Of a stretch of 64,000 nucleotides of DNA, positions 34,626 through 45,960 are shown in pieces. The number at the start of each line of letters is the position of its first letter. The stretch's first letter is position 1. The stretch covers positions 168,133-232,132 of the forward strand of contig WBMW01005120.1 in assembly GCA_013396635.1 (NCBI GenBank). Reading direction: 5' to 3'. The notes under the pieces are model-generated. The model made no database searches. It saw only the letters and a list, made by a program, of their open reading frames with translations, and was not told the DNA's origin. The translations under genes were made by a program, and so were the position numbers. Origin of the DNA: Penelope pileata (taxonomy: Eukaryota > Chordata > Aves > Galliformes > Cracidae).

Positions 34626-35518
34626 CCTGAGGAGCAGATGAGGTGAAGGAAATGGTAATACTGCAAAGGAAAAGCTCTGTCCCAATGCAGCAGGAGAGGA
34701 AGTCAGAAACCAGCAGGCCAGATCATGTTCCCTTTCTTCCCCTCAAACATAAGTGGGAGGCAAGCAAGAACTGGAAACTGAGGCCACAAATGACAAGGCA
34801 GGAGCGAGTCGAAGCATGGATCTCCAGCTCAGCACACAGCTGGGCAAAAATGAAATGCAAGTAAGAAAGGGCATGGAGGATGGCTGGAACCATTCAGTGA
34901 GTGGATTTGTGGTAGAAGAAGACCACAGAAGAGGTCAATCTGCTTCTTAATGAACTGGGAAAGCAACCAGATATTATAGGATTTTTTGCACCAGGCTTCA
35001 CTGCAGCCAAATTGATATCATAGTTAATGCTTGTGACAAAATATTACAAAAATGTCAGTGTAAACTATAGAAAGAAGTTTCTGATGCATATGGAGTTACA
35101 AGGACTAGGGGAAGGAAGGGTTAAAGCGTTTGGATTCTCCCATTAGCTCTGCTTTATGTGCCATATCCTGGGGTAGTGGCAGAGTAATGCTGCTAAGCAT
35201 CTCTAGCCCAGCTTCGTCTGCCTCCATCTGAGCATGCCTGTGGCATGGGACTGGGCCGCCCAAGGGGTCTTGAGCTCAGGAGCTGAAGGCTGGGACACCA
35301 CCGAATGCATTCTCTGCAAGTGGGAGCTTGAGGTGGTCACCACTGATCACACACTGGGTGCACCCCTTGCCAGGCCAGCCTCTGGTGTGGACAAAGGATA
35401 TCTTCATTTTCAGTGTTACACATAAGGGTGTATTTGCGTGAAAAACAAATTTTTAGGAAAATAAATTTTGGAAAATAAGTTTTGGTATTTTGGAAACAAA
35501 TGGGAGCCCTTTTCTGAC
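34626..35518. other. Single-copy sequence, nothing recognised
   Basis: The plus-strand frame 34643-34864 gives a basic, Lys/Arg/Ser-rich peptide that ends near a weak GTAAGA donor. There is no acceptor, so I do not annotate it as an exon. A GC-richer patch lies at 35200-35400. Confidence 0.45.
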
Positions 35519-35603
35519 CTTAAATGACATACACAATTCTCTAATCCGCTCAGAAGCAACCCTGTCACGCCACACTGACAATTCAGAGGAACTCCAGGCC
35601 ACT
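35519..35603 (-). CDS. Possible short coding exon, unknown protein (candidate only)
   Basis: The minus strand has a strong acceptor (CCCCCTGATTTTAG, AG at 35605-35604). It is followed by 85 nt with one open frame, reading VAWSSSELSVWRDR then VASERIRELCMSFK, up to a TTTAAG/GTCAGA donor-like site at 35518. It starts in phase 2 and ends in phase 0. Its end does not match the phase-1 start of the next minus-strand candidate (25236), so at least one exon would be missing between them. The donor is not a strong match. I recognise no family. Confidence 0.2.
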
Positions 35604-36567
35604 CTAAAATCAGGGGGCATATGATTAGCATTAAACCGAAAAGCATTTTAATCCTGCTGCAAGATTAAAAGGGTGCTGGAAAGCAAAGCAGTGCTCCTCT
35701 CTGCCTCTGAACAAAATATTTACTTCAGTAAAAGCAGGAAGTTCTAGAGAAGAAATACTTGCACACTGGGTTGGACAAGAGTGTGGTTTCCAGCTTTTAT
35801 ACATCTGTCAGCTTTGGGGATGTTGCTGCAGATGCTCATCAGTGTCGCTGAAAGCAGTCTGGCCTCCGGCCCTCAGACCTCACTCAGTTCAGGAATGGCT
35901 TATCTGTAGCACCCTAATAGAGAGGCTTACAAATAAGTGGCTCAGCTCAGTAAAAGCCACTTTATAAGCTGCCTGCTACAATACAAAGCTTCCTTCTTCG
36001 ATTAAAAGGCACTAGATTTATGAGAAGACAGCAGTGGTAGACCTTCCTGCCAGCTAATGTGAGCGCACTATTTTATTAAAGTAGCAAAGCCAATAGTAAA
36101 ATATAAGTTAAGTCAAAAGTACTTTGGTACAGCTGAAAAATATGATTTCAGCTATTTCCATATAATTAGCTATATCCTGGACCTAGAGACACAAACAGAG
36201 CCTCGTCTTTCCCTTAGAGCAGTGGCATCAATAATGCTCTGAAGGTGACTATTTCTTTAGGCAGGACTAAGGGATCCTGGGGTGATGAAGCTCCTAGTTT
36301 ACATCACCCAGAAAAGTAGCTGAAGTTCCTAAATACAGGCCATAGACTGAAAATTGAAAGAGGTGTTACGGTCCTCCTGCCATTTCTTTATTATTTTACC
36401 TGTTTAATTGGGTCTTGAACCAATACTGGGCAGGAATTTTCCCTTACAATCCGTCTGTTTGTACAGTATCTATAATACACTTTGTAGTATGAAAGGAAAT
36501 TCAGAGCACTGTACTAAGACACAAGTTATACATTTATTCCCCCACTCACATTCCATAGTTCATTACA

Positions 36568-36592
36568 AATTTCCATCTGTCTGATGGAAATT
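36568..36592. other. Perfect 10-bp hairpin with 5-nt loop
   Basis: Arms AATTTCCATC and GATGGAAATT are exact reverse complements around TGTCT. On its own this is a short, stable inverted repeat. No flanking T-tract or gene end makes it a terminator in a vertebrate context. Confidence 0.8.
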
Positions 36593-37506
36593 ATAGTATG
36601 TTTATGAAATATGATAATTCAACATCTTGCAGTGAAGGAGGCAGAAAAATCAAAAGGAAACTTGCAGATTCAGCATCTTTATTACAATATAGTAATTCTT
36701 TTCAAGATATTTCACTAACATATTACTCGCTATGACTTCATGAATTTAGGAAAAACCATCCTCATGAGTGCCTGATGGGAAACGTGCTGCAAGAGGACCT
36801 TGATGCTACTCACTGAGCGGTGCACCTGCATGAGTTGCACTGACATGAGAGGAGTGAAAAACTGGCTCTGCTCCCATCCAATGCCGCAGGAAGATCTTCC
36901 ATGATTTCAAGGGTCATGAATTTGCTCCCTTTGCTGCTATGTCAATGCAGGATAGTCTTTCTCCAGATAATTTCCCTTCAAGGTAAAAAACTAAAGGAAA
37001 CTGGCGTACAAACTCTATCTGTTGAATTGACTTCTTTGAAAGGACATCATTTGTTCAGGGTTGGGTGCCCAGACAGCTACTTCTGCTTCAGTTGCATCTT
37101 AGCTTTACTTAAATTCCTGTTATCTCGCTTTGCAAATAGTCCATGAAGTGTAAGACACTAAACATGTATGCCAAAAATGTGAATCTGAAAAACACATACA
37201 CACACTGGCCTGCATTTAACAGATCTGCATTTTTGAGGATTGATTTCAAGCGCCAGAGTGTGTGTGTAAAGGCAAGCAGCAATTTCTTAAAATTAACTTT
37301 CAACGATCACTACTAATTTCTGAAAATGAAAGCAGCTGCCTTCATGTGTGGAATTACTGGTGGGATCAGGGTCCGTTGGTGGCTGAGAACAGATAGCTCC
37401 AGAACAGACCCCAAATCCTTAAGGAGATTGCCTGACTTGAACTATAAATCTCTTCATTTATTTCTCAATGCGCAGGTGCTTTCAGACTGTGGGATAGTTT
37501 TACTGG

Positions 37507-37541
37507 AAACAAACAAACAAACAAAAAACCCAAACAAAACA
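37507..37541. repeat. (AAAC)n microsatellite
   Basis: A pure run of AAAC units from 37507 to about 37524 decays into A-rich imperfect units up to 37541. A related, shorter AAAC tract occurs near 24282. Confidence 0.9.
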
Positions 37542-37984
37542 AAGTTGCTAATTTTAAATTGATTGCTAATTCCACAGCACAACTAATTATGCTTAATGTC
37601 ATAACTCGTTAAACGGATCATAGCAGAGATAGGAAGTGTCTCTGGCATCCTAATATTTCCAGGGTAGATTTAGCCTCTGCTTAAGGATGTAATTTGGGCT
37701 CTGAATCCCCAGAATTTCAGGGAAAGCTTTATGCAGACTTCGATATCCCTGTGGAGGAAGGTTCTGCAGGCTGAAACTAGACCATTCCCCTGCACCAACT
37801 GCTTGGGGATGTCTGAGGGACCACACGGGTTCTCCCACCCTAGTGCAGGGGGGATCACCCCATCTGCTGACATGAATAGCTCAAGGGCCATGGTTGGTGC
37901 TGTAACCCCTCATGGTTTGGTCTGCCTGGACCACTTGTGGGGGCTGTACATGTGTTAGGGCACTTCTCCAGGACATGTCCGGCT

Positions 37985-38544
37985 TAGGAGGGACTGAGCT
38001 GTCAGGGGAAGGGATTGTCCCACTGCTCTGTGCTGATGTGGCCTCACCTCGAGGACTGTGTGCAGCTTCGGACAACACAATATAAGAAAGACATAAAAAC
38101 ATTAAAGAGCATCCAAACGAGGGCTATGAAGATAGTGGAGGGTCTAGACGGCAAGACATGAGGAGTGGCTGAGGTCCCTTGGTCTGTTCAGCCCAGAGCA
38201 GAGGAGGCTGAGGGGAGGCCTCATGGCAGCCTACAGCTTCCTCATGAGCGGAGCGGAGGGGCAGCGCTGAGCTCTGCTCTCTGGTGACAGCGTCAGGGCC
38301 CGAGGGAACAGCATGGAGCTGCGTCAGGGAAGGGTCAGGTTGGGATTAGGAAAAGTTTCTTCACCAGAGGGTGGTGGGCATGGAACAGGCTCCTCAGGGT
38401 CATGGTCATGGCCCCAAGCTGCTGGAATTTCAAGGGTGTTTGGACAGCGCTCTCAGGATTTGAATTTTCAGTGGTGCTGTGTGGAGCCAGGGGCGGGACT
38501 TGATCCTCATGGGTCCCTTCTAACTTGTGATATTTTGTGACTCT
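37985..38544 (+). mobile_element. CR1 LINE, diverged subfamily, 3' part
   Basis: This is a sense-oriented CR1 copy of a subfamily different from the one at 31.9 kb. Landmarks are AGGGATTGTCCCACTGCTCT at about 38011, TGGCCTCACCTCGAGGACTG near 38038, AGAGCATCCAAACGAGGGCT near 38105, and GGCTGAGGGGAGGCCTCATG near 38208. The later ones are TCTGGTGACAGCGTCAGGGC near 38280, TCTTCACCAGAGGGTGGTGG near 38357, and a 3' tip with GGGTCCCTTCTAACTTGTGA near 38511. Several indels and stops break ORF2, so it encodes nothing functional. Homology may begin slightly earlier than the start given. Confidence 0.92.
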
Positions 38545-41500
38545 ACCTTCCGCATCTTATGAGAGCATTAAGCTCATCAGAACAAGCTGATGAGGTGGCT
38601 TTTCTTTTGATTGTGGTCCCTGCATGGGAACCCATGAGCCACCTGGCCCAGCGAAGCCCATGGGGGAGGATGTCTGGCTCCATCCCGCTGCCTGAGGCAG
38701 TCTCCTGGAACCCTGTCTACTGTCTTTGCTTCACTCTCATTCGTGGTCCCACACAGTCTAGGAAACGGGAACTAGAACCACAATAGTGGTGAGCAGGAGA
38801 TAAAGCATAACTTTATCATTGTTTTAACAGCTCGTTAAAATGAAACTTACAGCCTAATGATTTTAAAATTACTCTAGAGCAGGCCTTCTTTCATCTTTTG
38901 CCAGATGAGATAAGGACTGTGGTGTTCATTTTTACTCTTCAAAAGAGAAAGCCAAATGAAGACTGCAAATAAATCTATTGCCTTTAAAAAAATGAAGTTA
39001 TAAATATTGAACAGATACAACAGCATTTCAGTGAAAATCTCCAAGCGTGTAAAAACATCTCTAGCATAATATTAGAGACAGTTAAGAAATGGGATTAACT
39101 TTTTTTCAGATAAGTTCTATAAGGGAAATTAATCCTTTTTCTGCTTGCAAACTGATACTTGTGAAGCTCTGGCTAGGCCTGCATGCAGCCTCAGTGCACA
39201 GGGTGTCAAGGCAGCATTTTCCCCAGACATGAGACATGGTTCAAATGAAAGGGTTTACACATTAAATCAACGACATAGCAAGTAACAACACAGAGATGCA
39301 AGACAATAACGGAAAGTTTCTCATGCAATTTCCTTAAAATATTTTTGTGTTTTTGTTATAGATCAAAATTTCTTCTCAAAGACCCTGGTGGGACTTTTCG
39401 TTTGCTAAAAATGCAGCAACTGCAAGGAGCAGAGCAAGAAGTGCTCCTGCACAAATATAAGCATATTATAGGGCATCTTAAAGATTTTTGTAATAACTTT
39501 CCAGCACTCAATACCCTCAAATGACTGGGGGATTTTCTTAAGAGTAACCAACATGAATTAAAGAACAAGCAGTGCTCTGCTGTAAGGATTTTAATCTGTA
39601 GGAGTGCTCAGCATGACAGGAGGACAGGCAGCTGTTTTCCCAGGAATGTTTTTCCTCGAGACAGAAACATTAATTCCAGCATGACTGTAATATTCCTAAA
39701 AAATGTCATTAATCTGAAGATCTCACCACACAAGCCAGAACAGCTCATCTCTCCTTTGTGATCCCCAGTGTCATCCACCAACCCACCATAGAGCTCGTTT
39801 CTGGTTATGCAAGAAACTGCCACTTAAAAATATCAGTGGTGAGGTAAAACGGAGTTGCATGGTGATGTTGTCCTCCAATGTAGATGGCTAACTTCAACCA
39901 TACAGAGAGTATCTGAATTATTTAAATGAATTAATTCCTAAGAAATTCCCCATGAAAATCTTATGTTTTTACAACATGGATGAATAACTTTCTAATAGAA
40001 AGAACTCCAAAAATTGAAGCCAAGCTAAGAGGGTACTGGGATGTTCAAAATTAAGCTCATCAAACACTTCAGTGAAATTACATGGTCTGCAAAAAACTCT
40101 CTCCAAAACTATAAAATTATTCACCTCTTTTAGAATTCATTAAGAAGAGTCATTGAAGATTGACCCATGCAAATGGTCATGTCAAAAAAAAATCCAAACA
40201 ACTTGATATTGAATCAGATAGCAAGAAATGTTATGGACTCACAACTAAGTTTTCATTTGTTTTTTGTTTTTTATTTTTAAGAGATGGAACTGTAGTTAAA
40301 AAAAAAAATCTAAAAAAAATCTAATCAGTGCCATGGTGTTAGAGTGCTTGAGAGAGGACTGCGGAGAAGAGCATCCTTTTCATGGGAGCTTGTGCCAGCC
40401 CTCTCCTGCTGCCATGAGCAAGAGGAAGAAATACCATGCGGCTGAATGGTTGTGGGGAGAAGGAAGGAACAGGGCAGAGGAGATCTTTGTTGCCGTACGG
40501 ATTCATGAGCTAAACAACCTTCCTTTTCTTGAACATCACCCTTTTCTCAGTTAGTGTAGATTTAAGTGACTTTTCCTATTAGACCCGCTTGGGATTTTCA
40601 CCCCTTCCCATGTTTATGGCCAGGTGCCTTGATACCCTTGGTGTCTTCAAGACTCCCTTTGCTCTTCTTCCCTTCCTCCCCCCTGCAGCGCTCAGGCAGC
40701 TGTCCCTCTCCTGCCTGCGGCAGGCATTGTGGCAACCAGCACAGTGCTACCAAAAGTTTCTCCAAAAAGGAGCAGCTGAGATCAAGTTCCCATCACTTGA
40801 ATGTGTGTCTGTTGTAGTGATCTGAAAATAAGCCCTTGCAGCCTGTGTGGTGTGACAGCCCATTACAGCCCCCTCCTTGCTGCTGCTTGCTGTGTCCTCA
40901 CACGTAAGCGGTGGCACAGCCTCAGAAGCTGCCTGCGCTGAGCACGCAGTGAAAGCTTGCCCATGCCCCAGCACGTGAAATGAGCAGCTGATGAAGAATG
41001 AAGGCAGATCTTTGTGCATGTATATGTAATGGTTCAACAAAAAAGTGGTCTAGACAGCAGCCTAAGACAAATCAATAGCTCTACTAAGGCTCATCATGCT
41101 CCAATAATCGCTGTGATCTGCATGGGAAGGCTTGTGCTGGACAAGGGAAACCTGTGCTCCTGAGGGGAAAGGCACTTCAGAGTAAATTCTCATTAAATGA
41201 AAATTATTTGTTGATGAAAGGTCAAGTCAGTTGGCAATTGGACAAAAGAGGGGTGTATGCTAGGGAAAGAGCACCGTAACATTTCCTGATAGATGCAGAG
41301 CTTATATTGCCGTTGTTCAGTGTGAGCAGCAGAAAATACTGCAGTTCTGCTCCTTCCCTGCTAAGCACAGCTACTTTCTAATTCGTTTTTAAGAGCGTGA
41401 CCACTAATTCTGCAGAGGAAATGAAAGACGGGCTTCTCAGAAAATAGCTGGAAAGATCATTTTTCTATCTTTAATTAAACATTATAGGAAGTGCATTTTT

Positions 41501-42551
41501 GAGAGAAAACGTGGTCAAATTACAGTGCGGATTTTTTTCCCCCAAAAAAGCATGCAAATAAGGCTTTTTCAATTCTATTAGAGATAAAAACATTGATGAT
41601 TTTGTGTATATATCAGATGGAACAGCATTTTTGTTTAAATTTCAAAGAAGAAATCGGATGTGTGGACCATGCAAGAAAAGAAAAATAATAAGATGAGAAA
41701 AAGAACGAAACCAAGAGCATCACATAGGCACAGATACCTCTCAGAGACACCCTGGATAGAAGAGCACTCATAGCTCACTGCAGCTTCATGCCTGGCAGAG
41801 GGTGATTTGAACACAACCCATTTCTACCATTTCACTCCCAAAAGCAAAGCGTGCACCACGTCTGTTCAGGGGCGAGAGGAGGGCGGTTTGAGAGGCTGTA
41901 AACACTGTGTGCTGCCTTCTCCCCCTCAGCTGCTGCCTCTTCACGTGTGCACAGAGCCTGACCCCGCAGATCTCCAGCCCCTCATCCCTCCCTCGGCTTT
42001 CCAGCTACCAGCAAGAGGCAGCCAGAAAGGAAACAGCCTCCAGAGAGTGAGTGAGTACGGCGATTTCAGCAGAGAAAGTAGGACAGTTGTCAATGGGAAG
42101 GAAATGGATTGGGATCTAAATCTAACTAGAGGAAGCAACTCAGGTTACTGGTACTGTAAATTAGATTAAAATCAAGTCCTACAAAGAAAATCAATGGGAA
42201 ATGTCGAGGAAGGAAGTCAAAATGACAGCAGAATGAGACAGGCACCCTCTGAGGGCAGACTCAGAAGAACTGGTCAGAAGTAGAAAAGTCATGAGGCAAT
42301 CCAAATCTAAACCATATGAAAAAAAGCAATGGGAAATTGCAAGAGATTAGAGAGAAAGCCAAAGAAAATTATTTATTTGAGGCAGGTGTAAAACAGCATG
42401 CAAAACAGAAAATGGGGGAAAAACAAAAAAGGAAGAGACAATTTTAATTATGTCTTAAAGCAAGTGAAATTAAGTGTCCGAGAATAATTTTTATACCATG
42501 CATTTGTTTACAAGGAATTAGATTTTGATTGACAAGCAGATGTCGCTTTTC

Positions 42552-42567
42552 GGGGGAGGGGGGGGGA
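42552..42567 (+). repeat. G-rich tract
   Basis: The run is five G, an A, then nine G, then A. It could form a guanine-quadruplex by splitting the long run, but it lacks four separated G-tracts of the canonical pattern. Confidence 0.8.
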
Positions 42568-42924
42568 GCATTTTTATTCCCTCTTTTCTCGTTTCCAGGC
42601 TCGCCCGTGTGGGAGGTGTGGGCTGAGCAGGTGTCCTGGGAGGGCTCTGCCTTCCCTCAGCCGCCCCGTGGTGCCGCTGGATGTCAGTGTTGTTCTGTGA
42701 AAGACAAAACCTTGCTGGCAGCTCTCTGATGGATGGCGCTTAGTAAATAAACACCTACATATTTATATCGCCTTCCGCACAACTGTTCTGCACAAGGATT
42801 GAAATTACAGCAAGATTGGGCAAACCCCTGCCTCCCACCCACACTTTTGATGAATATTTTGCAGTGATTGCATTTACAGGCCTTTTTGAGGCATCTTTTC
42901 CATAAAGGACTTCTTTAGTCCTTT

Positions 42925-42961
42925 AGCAGATGTACATAGCAGATCTACATAGCAGATGTAG
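42925..42961. repeat. 13-bp tandem repeat, 2.8 copies
   Basis: Units AGCAGATGTACAT (42925-42937), AGCAGATCTACAT (42938-42950) and AGCAGATGTAG (from 42951) are nearly identical. This is a short minisatellite seed, probably young given one mismatch between complete copies. Confidence 0.85.
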
Positions 42962-45729
42962 AGTGGGGCAGAGCTGCAATAATGCTTTTTGATTGTATTT
43001 TTTGTTTCTATTTGTATCACTTCCTGAGAATACTGTGAGTAACTCAGCTGGACTGACAGCAGCTGTGCTCCGCAGCAGTGTGGTCTGCTCATGTCTGTCT
43101 GCAGCTGGCGCAGAGCCCGTGTGAAATCAGAATTACCCGGGAGGTGTCTGCACCATCACAGAGGGAGTGTGCCCCTAAAGCAGGCACCTCCTCTGTTACG
43201 AGGTGGTGTGAAACCCTGGCCCCATTCCTTACAAATGAACACACATTATTCTCTTTAAAGTCAGTGGAGAGGAACAGGCAATTCCAGGAAAGAAATTCAT
43301 CCCATCTTAAAGAAAACTTGTAGCATGTAGGTAGGTGAAGTCTTGCAGGCAGCAGTTTCTCCCCATTGACTCTACAGGAGCCATTGGTGACAAGAAAGGC
43401 AGAAAGTCAGAGATGAATCCCACCCATTTTACCTGATACAGGTACCTCTTCAGAGGGGTTTTCTTGTAAGCAGTATTTAGATTTTTCCTACACAAACCTC
43501 TCTCTGCTATTAGACATCTTTGAGCCAGACTTCTCCATATTTCCCCAGTACTGAACACGTCCAAGAAGGCATGCAATGCCCACTGCAGGCTGCCCGCAGG
43601 AGCAGCCTGGCTTCTGCTCACACCCCACAGACAGCAAAAGGTGTGAGTGCCCCAATAGCTCCCATTGGAAATGGACCAGGAGCTGATCCGACAGCTCAGC
43701 AGTATGAACAGTGGCATTCCCATGCCCAGCGAGGTTTCCACCACCACTTAATGACCAGTGCTACAGCCTATGTGTAAGAAATACTTGATGTTGGTGGCAG
43801 GTAAGTAACATCCAGCTGCAGCATGGTCTCCAGCTGCCAAAGGCTTGTCTGGTACACTGAGGACAAAGAAACTGTTGTTACTTACAACAGGACATGAAAT
43901 ATAGTGCTCAGAAAGTGGTCCTCTATTTGCATGAAGCTGGGCTGGTTTTGTTAGCTGTCCCCTGTCTCTGATCCAAGAAAAAATCCTAACAACGCTCTTA
44001 CAATCATTTTTTGAAAAACTGGCCACTGGTACACAGATTCATGGCTCCCACATTTTGCTTGCAGAGTCGCTAATTTTCTTTGGCACCCATTTATTAGTGA
44101 CCTGACCTAACACGAATGGTCCATGCAGTGAGACAGCAGCTGCAAACTTCTGTACAGAAGCACAGTATCAAGTCCAGCTCCTCTTAGGAAGTCAAGCAGT
44201 GCTGAACAGCGTAAACAGGGAGAATAAGAAAACAAATAAGATAACATTCTGATAGTTGCCTGCATCACTTCATGGGAGAGAACTAAAAGAGGTGGATTTT
44301 GAGAATTGAAACCTAATTATCTGGGACTAAAAATCTAGGACTAAAGGTCATGAGCAGAGATTGGCCTAAGAGACTTGATAATTTCTACTAAAAATTATGT
44401 CAAAACCACTAGGTGGAATAATGCTAGTTGTGTAGAATGAATAGACGATCTTCAGTCCCTGTTGTTTTTAGCAGCGCTACTTTCGTTTTCTATTCATAAA
44501 TAAAGGATTGTAGAAGGACTGGTATGGGACAGCCACCATTTAACTTGGCACAGCTAAGCATGTGAATCATGAAAAGTTAGTTTCAGAGAATCAGAATGCA
44601 AAGACATTTCCAAAATAAAGGCTTCTAGGAGCAACCATTTGGAGTGAGGCCCCTCTGGTGTGTAACAAGCACTTCCACATTTTTCCACAGCAGAAACCGC
44701 TAGGTCTTTGGGCTACTGGTACAGAGGAATGAAACCCTGGTGCATGCACAGACATACCATTTGCATCTTCTACATCTTACTTTTGTTGCCATCAGTAGGC
44801 TTGCAGCTTCCTCCCAACCTGCCCTGTTCACCCATATGGACATTTCCAAATGGCGAGAGGCTGCTGTGCTGCCTGCTGATGTGCCTGGCTGGCAGAGCTG
44901 CGTGTACAAAATGCCAAGCAGTGTGCAGAGCAGTCAGAGAAGTGCCACAAGGTGTGGGGCAGGATGGAATCACAGACATCTGCCTCTGTGCTGCAGTGGG
45001 TGTACACGGACCCGAGGAACGTCACTCACTCCTGGGACTGCTCTGAGCAGCAGGCAAAGCTAAAAATGTCAATTTCTGCATATGCACCTTTATAAGCATT
45101 TTCCCCCTATATTTGCTGCCTTTGCTGCCATTACCCAAAATGTGGCTGCTGATTTACAGAAGATAGAATAGGCCTGATCCTGCCCAGGCAAATTGCGTGT
45201 GTTTGCTTCCTGTCCCTTTGAGGCTGAGGAGATTGGATCAAGCTCACGCTCATGGCTCAGGCACCTAGGGATCACCATGACAGGGAGCTGAAAAACATTT
45301 TGTGCTCACACTGCATGGCACAGAGAGGCTTGGAGAGCAGCACAGCCGGCCCAGTGCCACGTGCTGGGAGCTCTTTCTGGAGACAGTGGCTCCCTGATAA
45401 CAGCATCGCCGTGCAGCATCCCTTCTGAGAGCTTTCTGCATTTGCTCTTATCTCCATGAGCTAAACGCATGCAAATTAAGCTCGACTGGTAGCCTCTAAA
45501 TAGGTATTTCTCGACAAGAATATCTGCTCTCTGGGGTCTCCACCTCTCTTGCATTTGCAAACTGCATCAGATGCTGCGTAAGTCATCCTCCAAAATGTGC
45601 TGACACTGATACCAATATCAGGCAGAAAGTTCCCAGCCCTCCCCATTTTTTTCCCTTTAATCTTTTTTTCATGATTTCAGGCTTTAGCTTTTACATTTCT
45701 GAAGCAATTAATTTTTTGGCTGCCATGGA

Positions 45730-45960
45730 AGATCAACAGGTATGAGATGACTGGCACAGCCCTGATATGCTCCATCTGGTTGCTGCTGATAAGGTAATCC
45801 CACGGCCGAGGGGCAGTGCCGGCAATGAGCTGAGAGGCAGCAGCCTCATCTGTTGGCGGGGGGAGGCCCCAAGGCCGTCATTGTTATTCCAGGGGAACAA
45901 TCGGGTACAGGCAGTGCTTTCGCAGGCACAATGGGAAGCTTCCACCCACGTACCTTCCCC
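45730..45960. promoter_or_regulatory. Possible enhancer-like motif cluster
   Basis: A CpG-containing, otherwise single-copy stretch carries GATAAG at 45788-45793, TAATCC at 45795-45800 (the core of K50 homeodomain sites), and CATCTG E-box-like words. It also carries an inverted pair ATTGTT (45880-45885) and AACAAT (45896-45901), matching the SOX/HMG core facing in both directions with a 10-base spacer. Motif matches of six bases are frequent by chance; clustering and CpG retention are the only support. It could equally be nonfunctional. Confidence 0.2.

Larger units (their letters stand above)
35604..37984. other. AT-rich single-copy sequence, nothing recognised as a gene
   Basis: This stretch includes a perfect hairpin at 36568-36592 and a (AAAC)n tract at 37507. 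The stretch 35930-36190 is AT-rich with several TAAT and CAAT words in mixed order, the texture often seen in conserved noncoding DNA, but no specific element is identifiable. Confidence 0.45.
38545..45729. other. Long single-copy stretch, no recognised gene or repeat family
   Basis: No transposon was recognised in about 7 kb. A minus-strand 71-codon frame (39823-39608) has a hydrophilic start and a GTGAGA donor-like site but no clear acceptor. Around 39370-39440 the minus strand encodes a very hydrophobic Leu/Ala run that has no context supporting a membrane protein. At 43801 a perfect plus-strand CAG/GTAAGT donor lies downstream of an open stretch (see findings). Confidence 0.45.

Noticed and set aside
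39370..39440. Minus-strand Leu/Ala run behind a TGTGCAG, resembling a transmembrane helix at the end of a protein.
   Set aside because: The acceptor falls within the frame rather than at its start, the upstream frame is closed by a TAA close by, and no partner exon is seen.
43307..43747. 146-codon minus-strand open frame.
   Set aside because: No splice sites or known domain, and the opposite strand is open over the same bases, so openness reflects composition.
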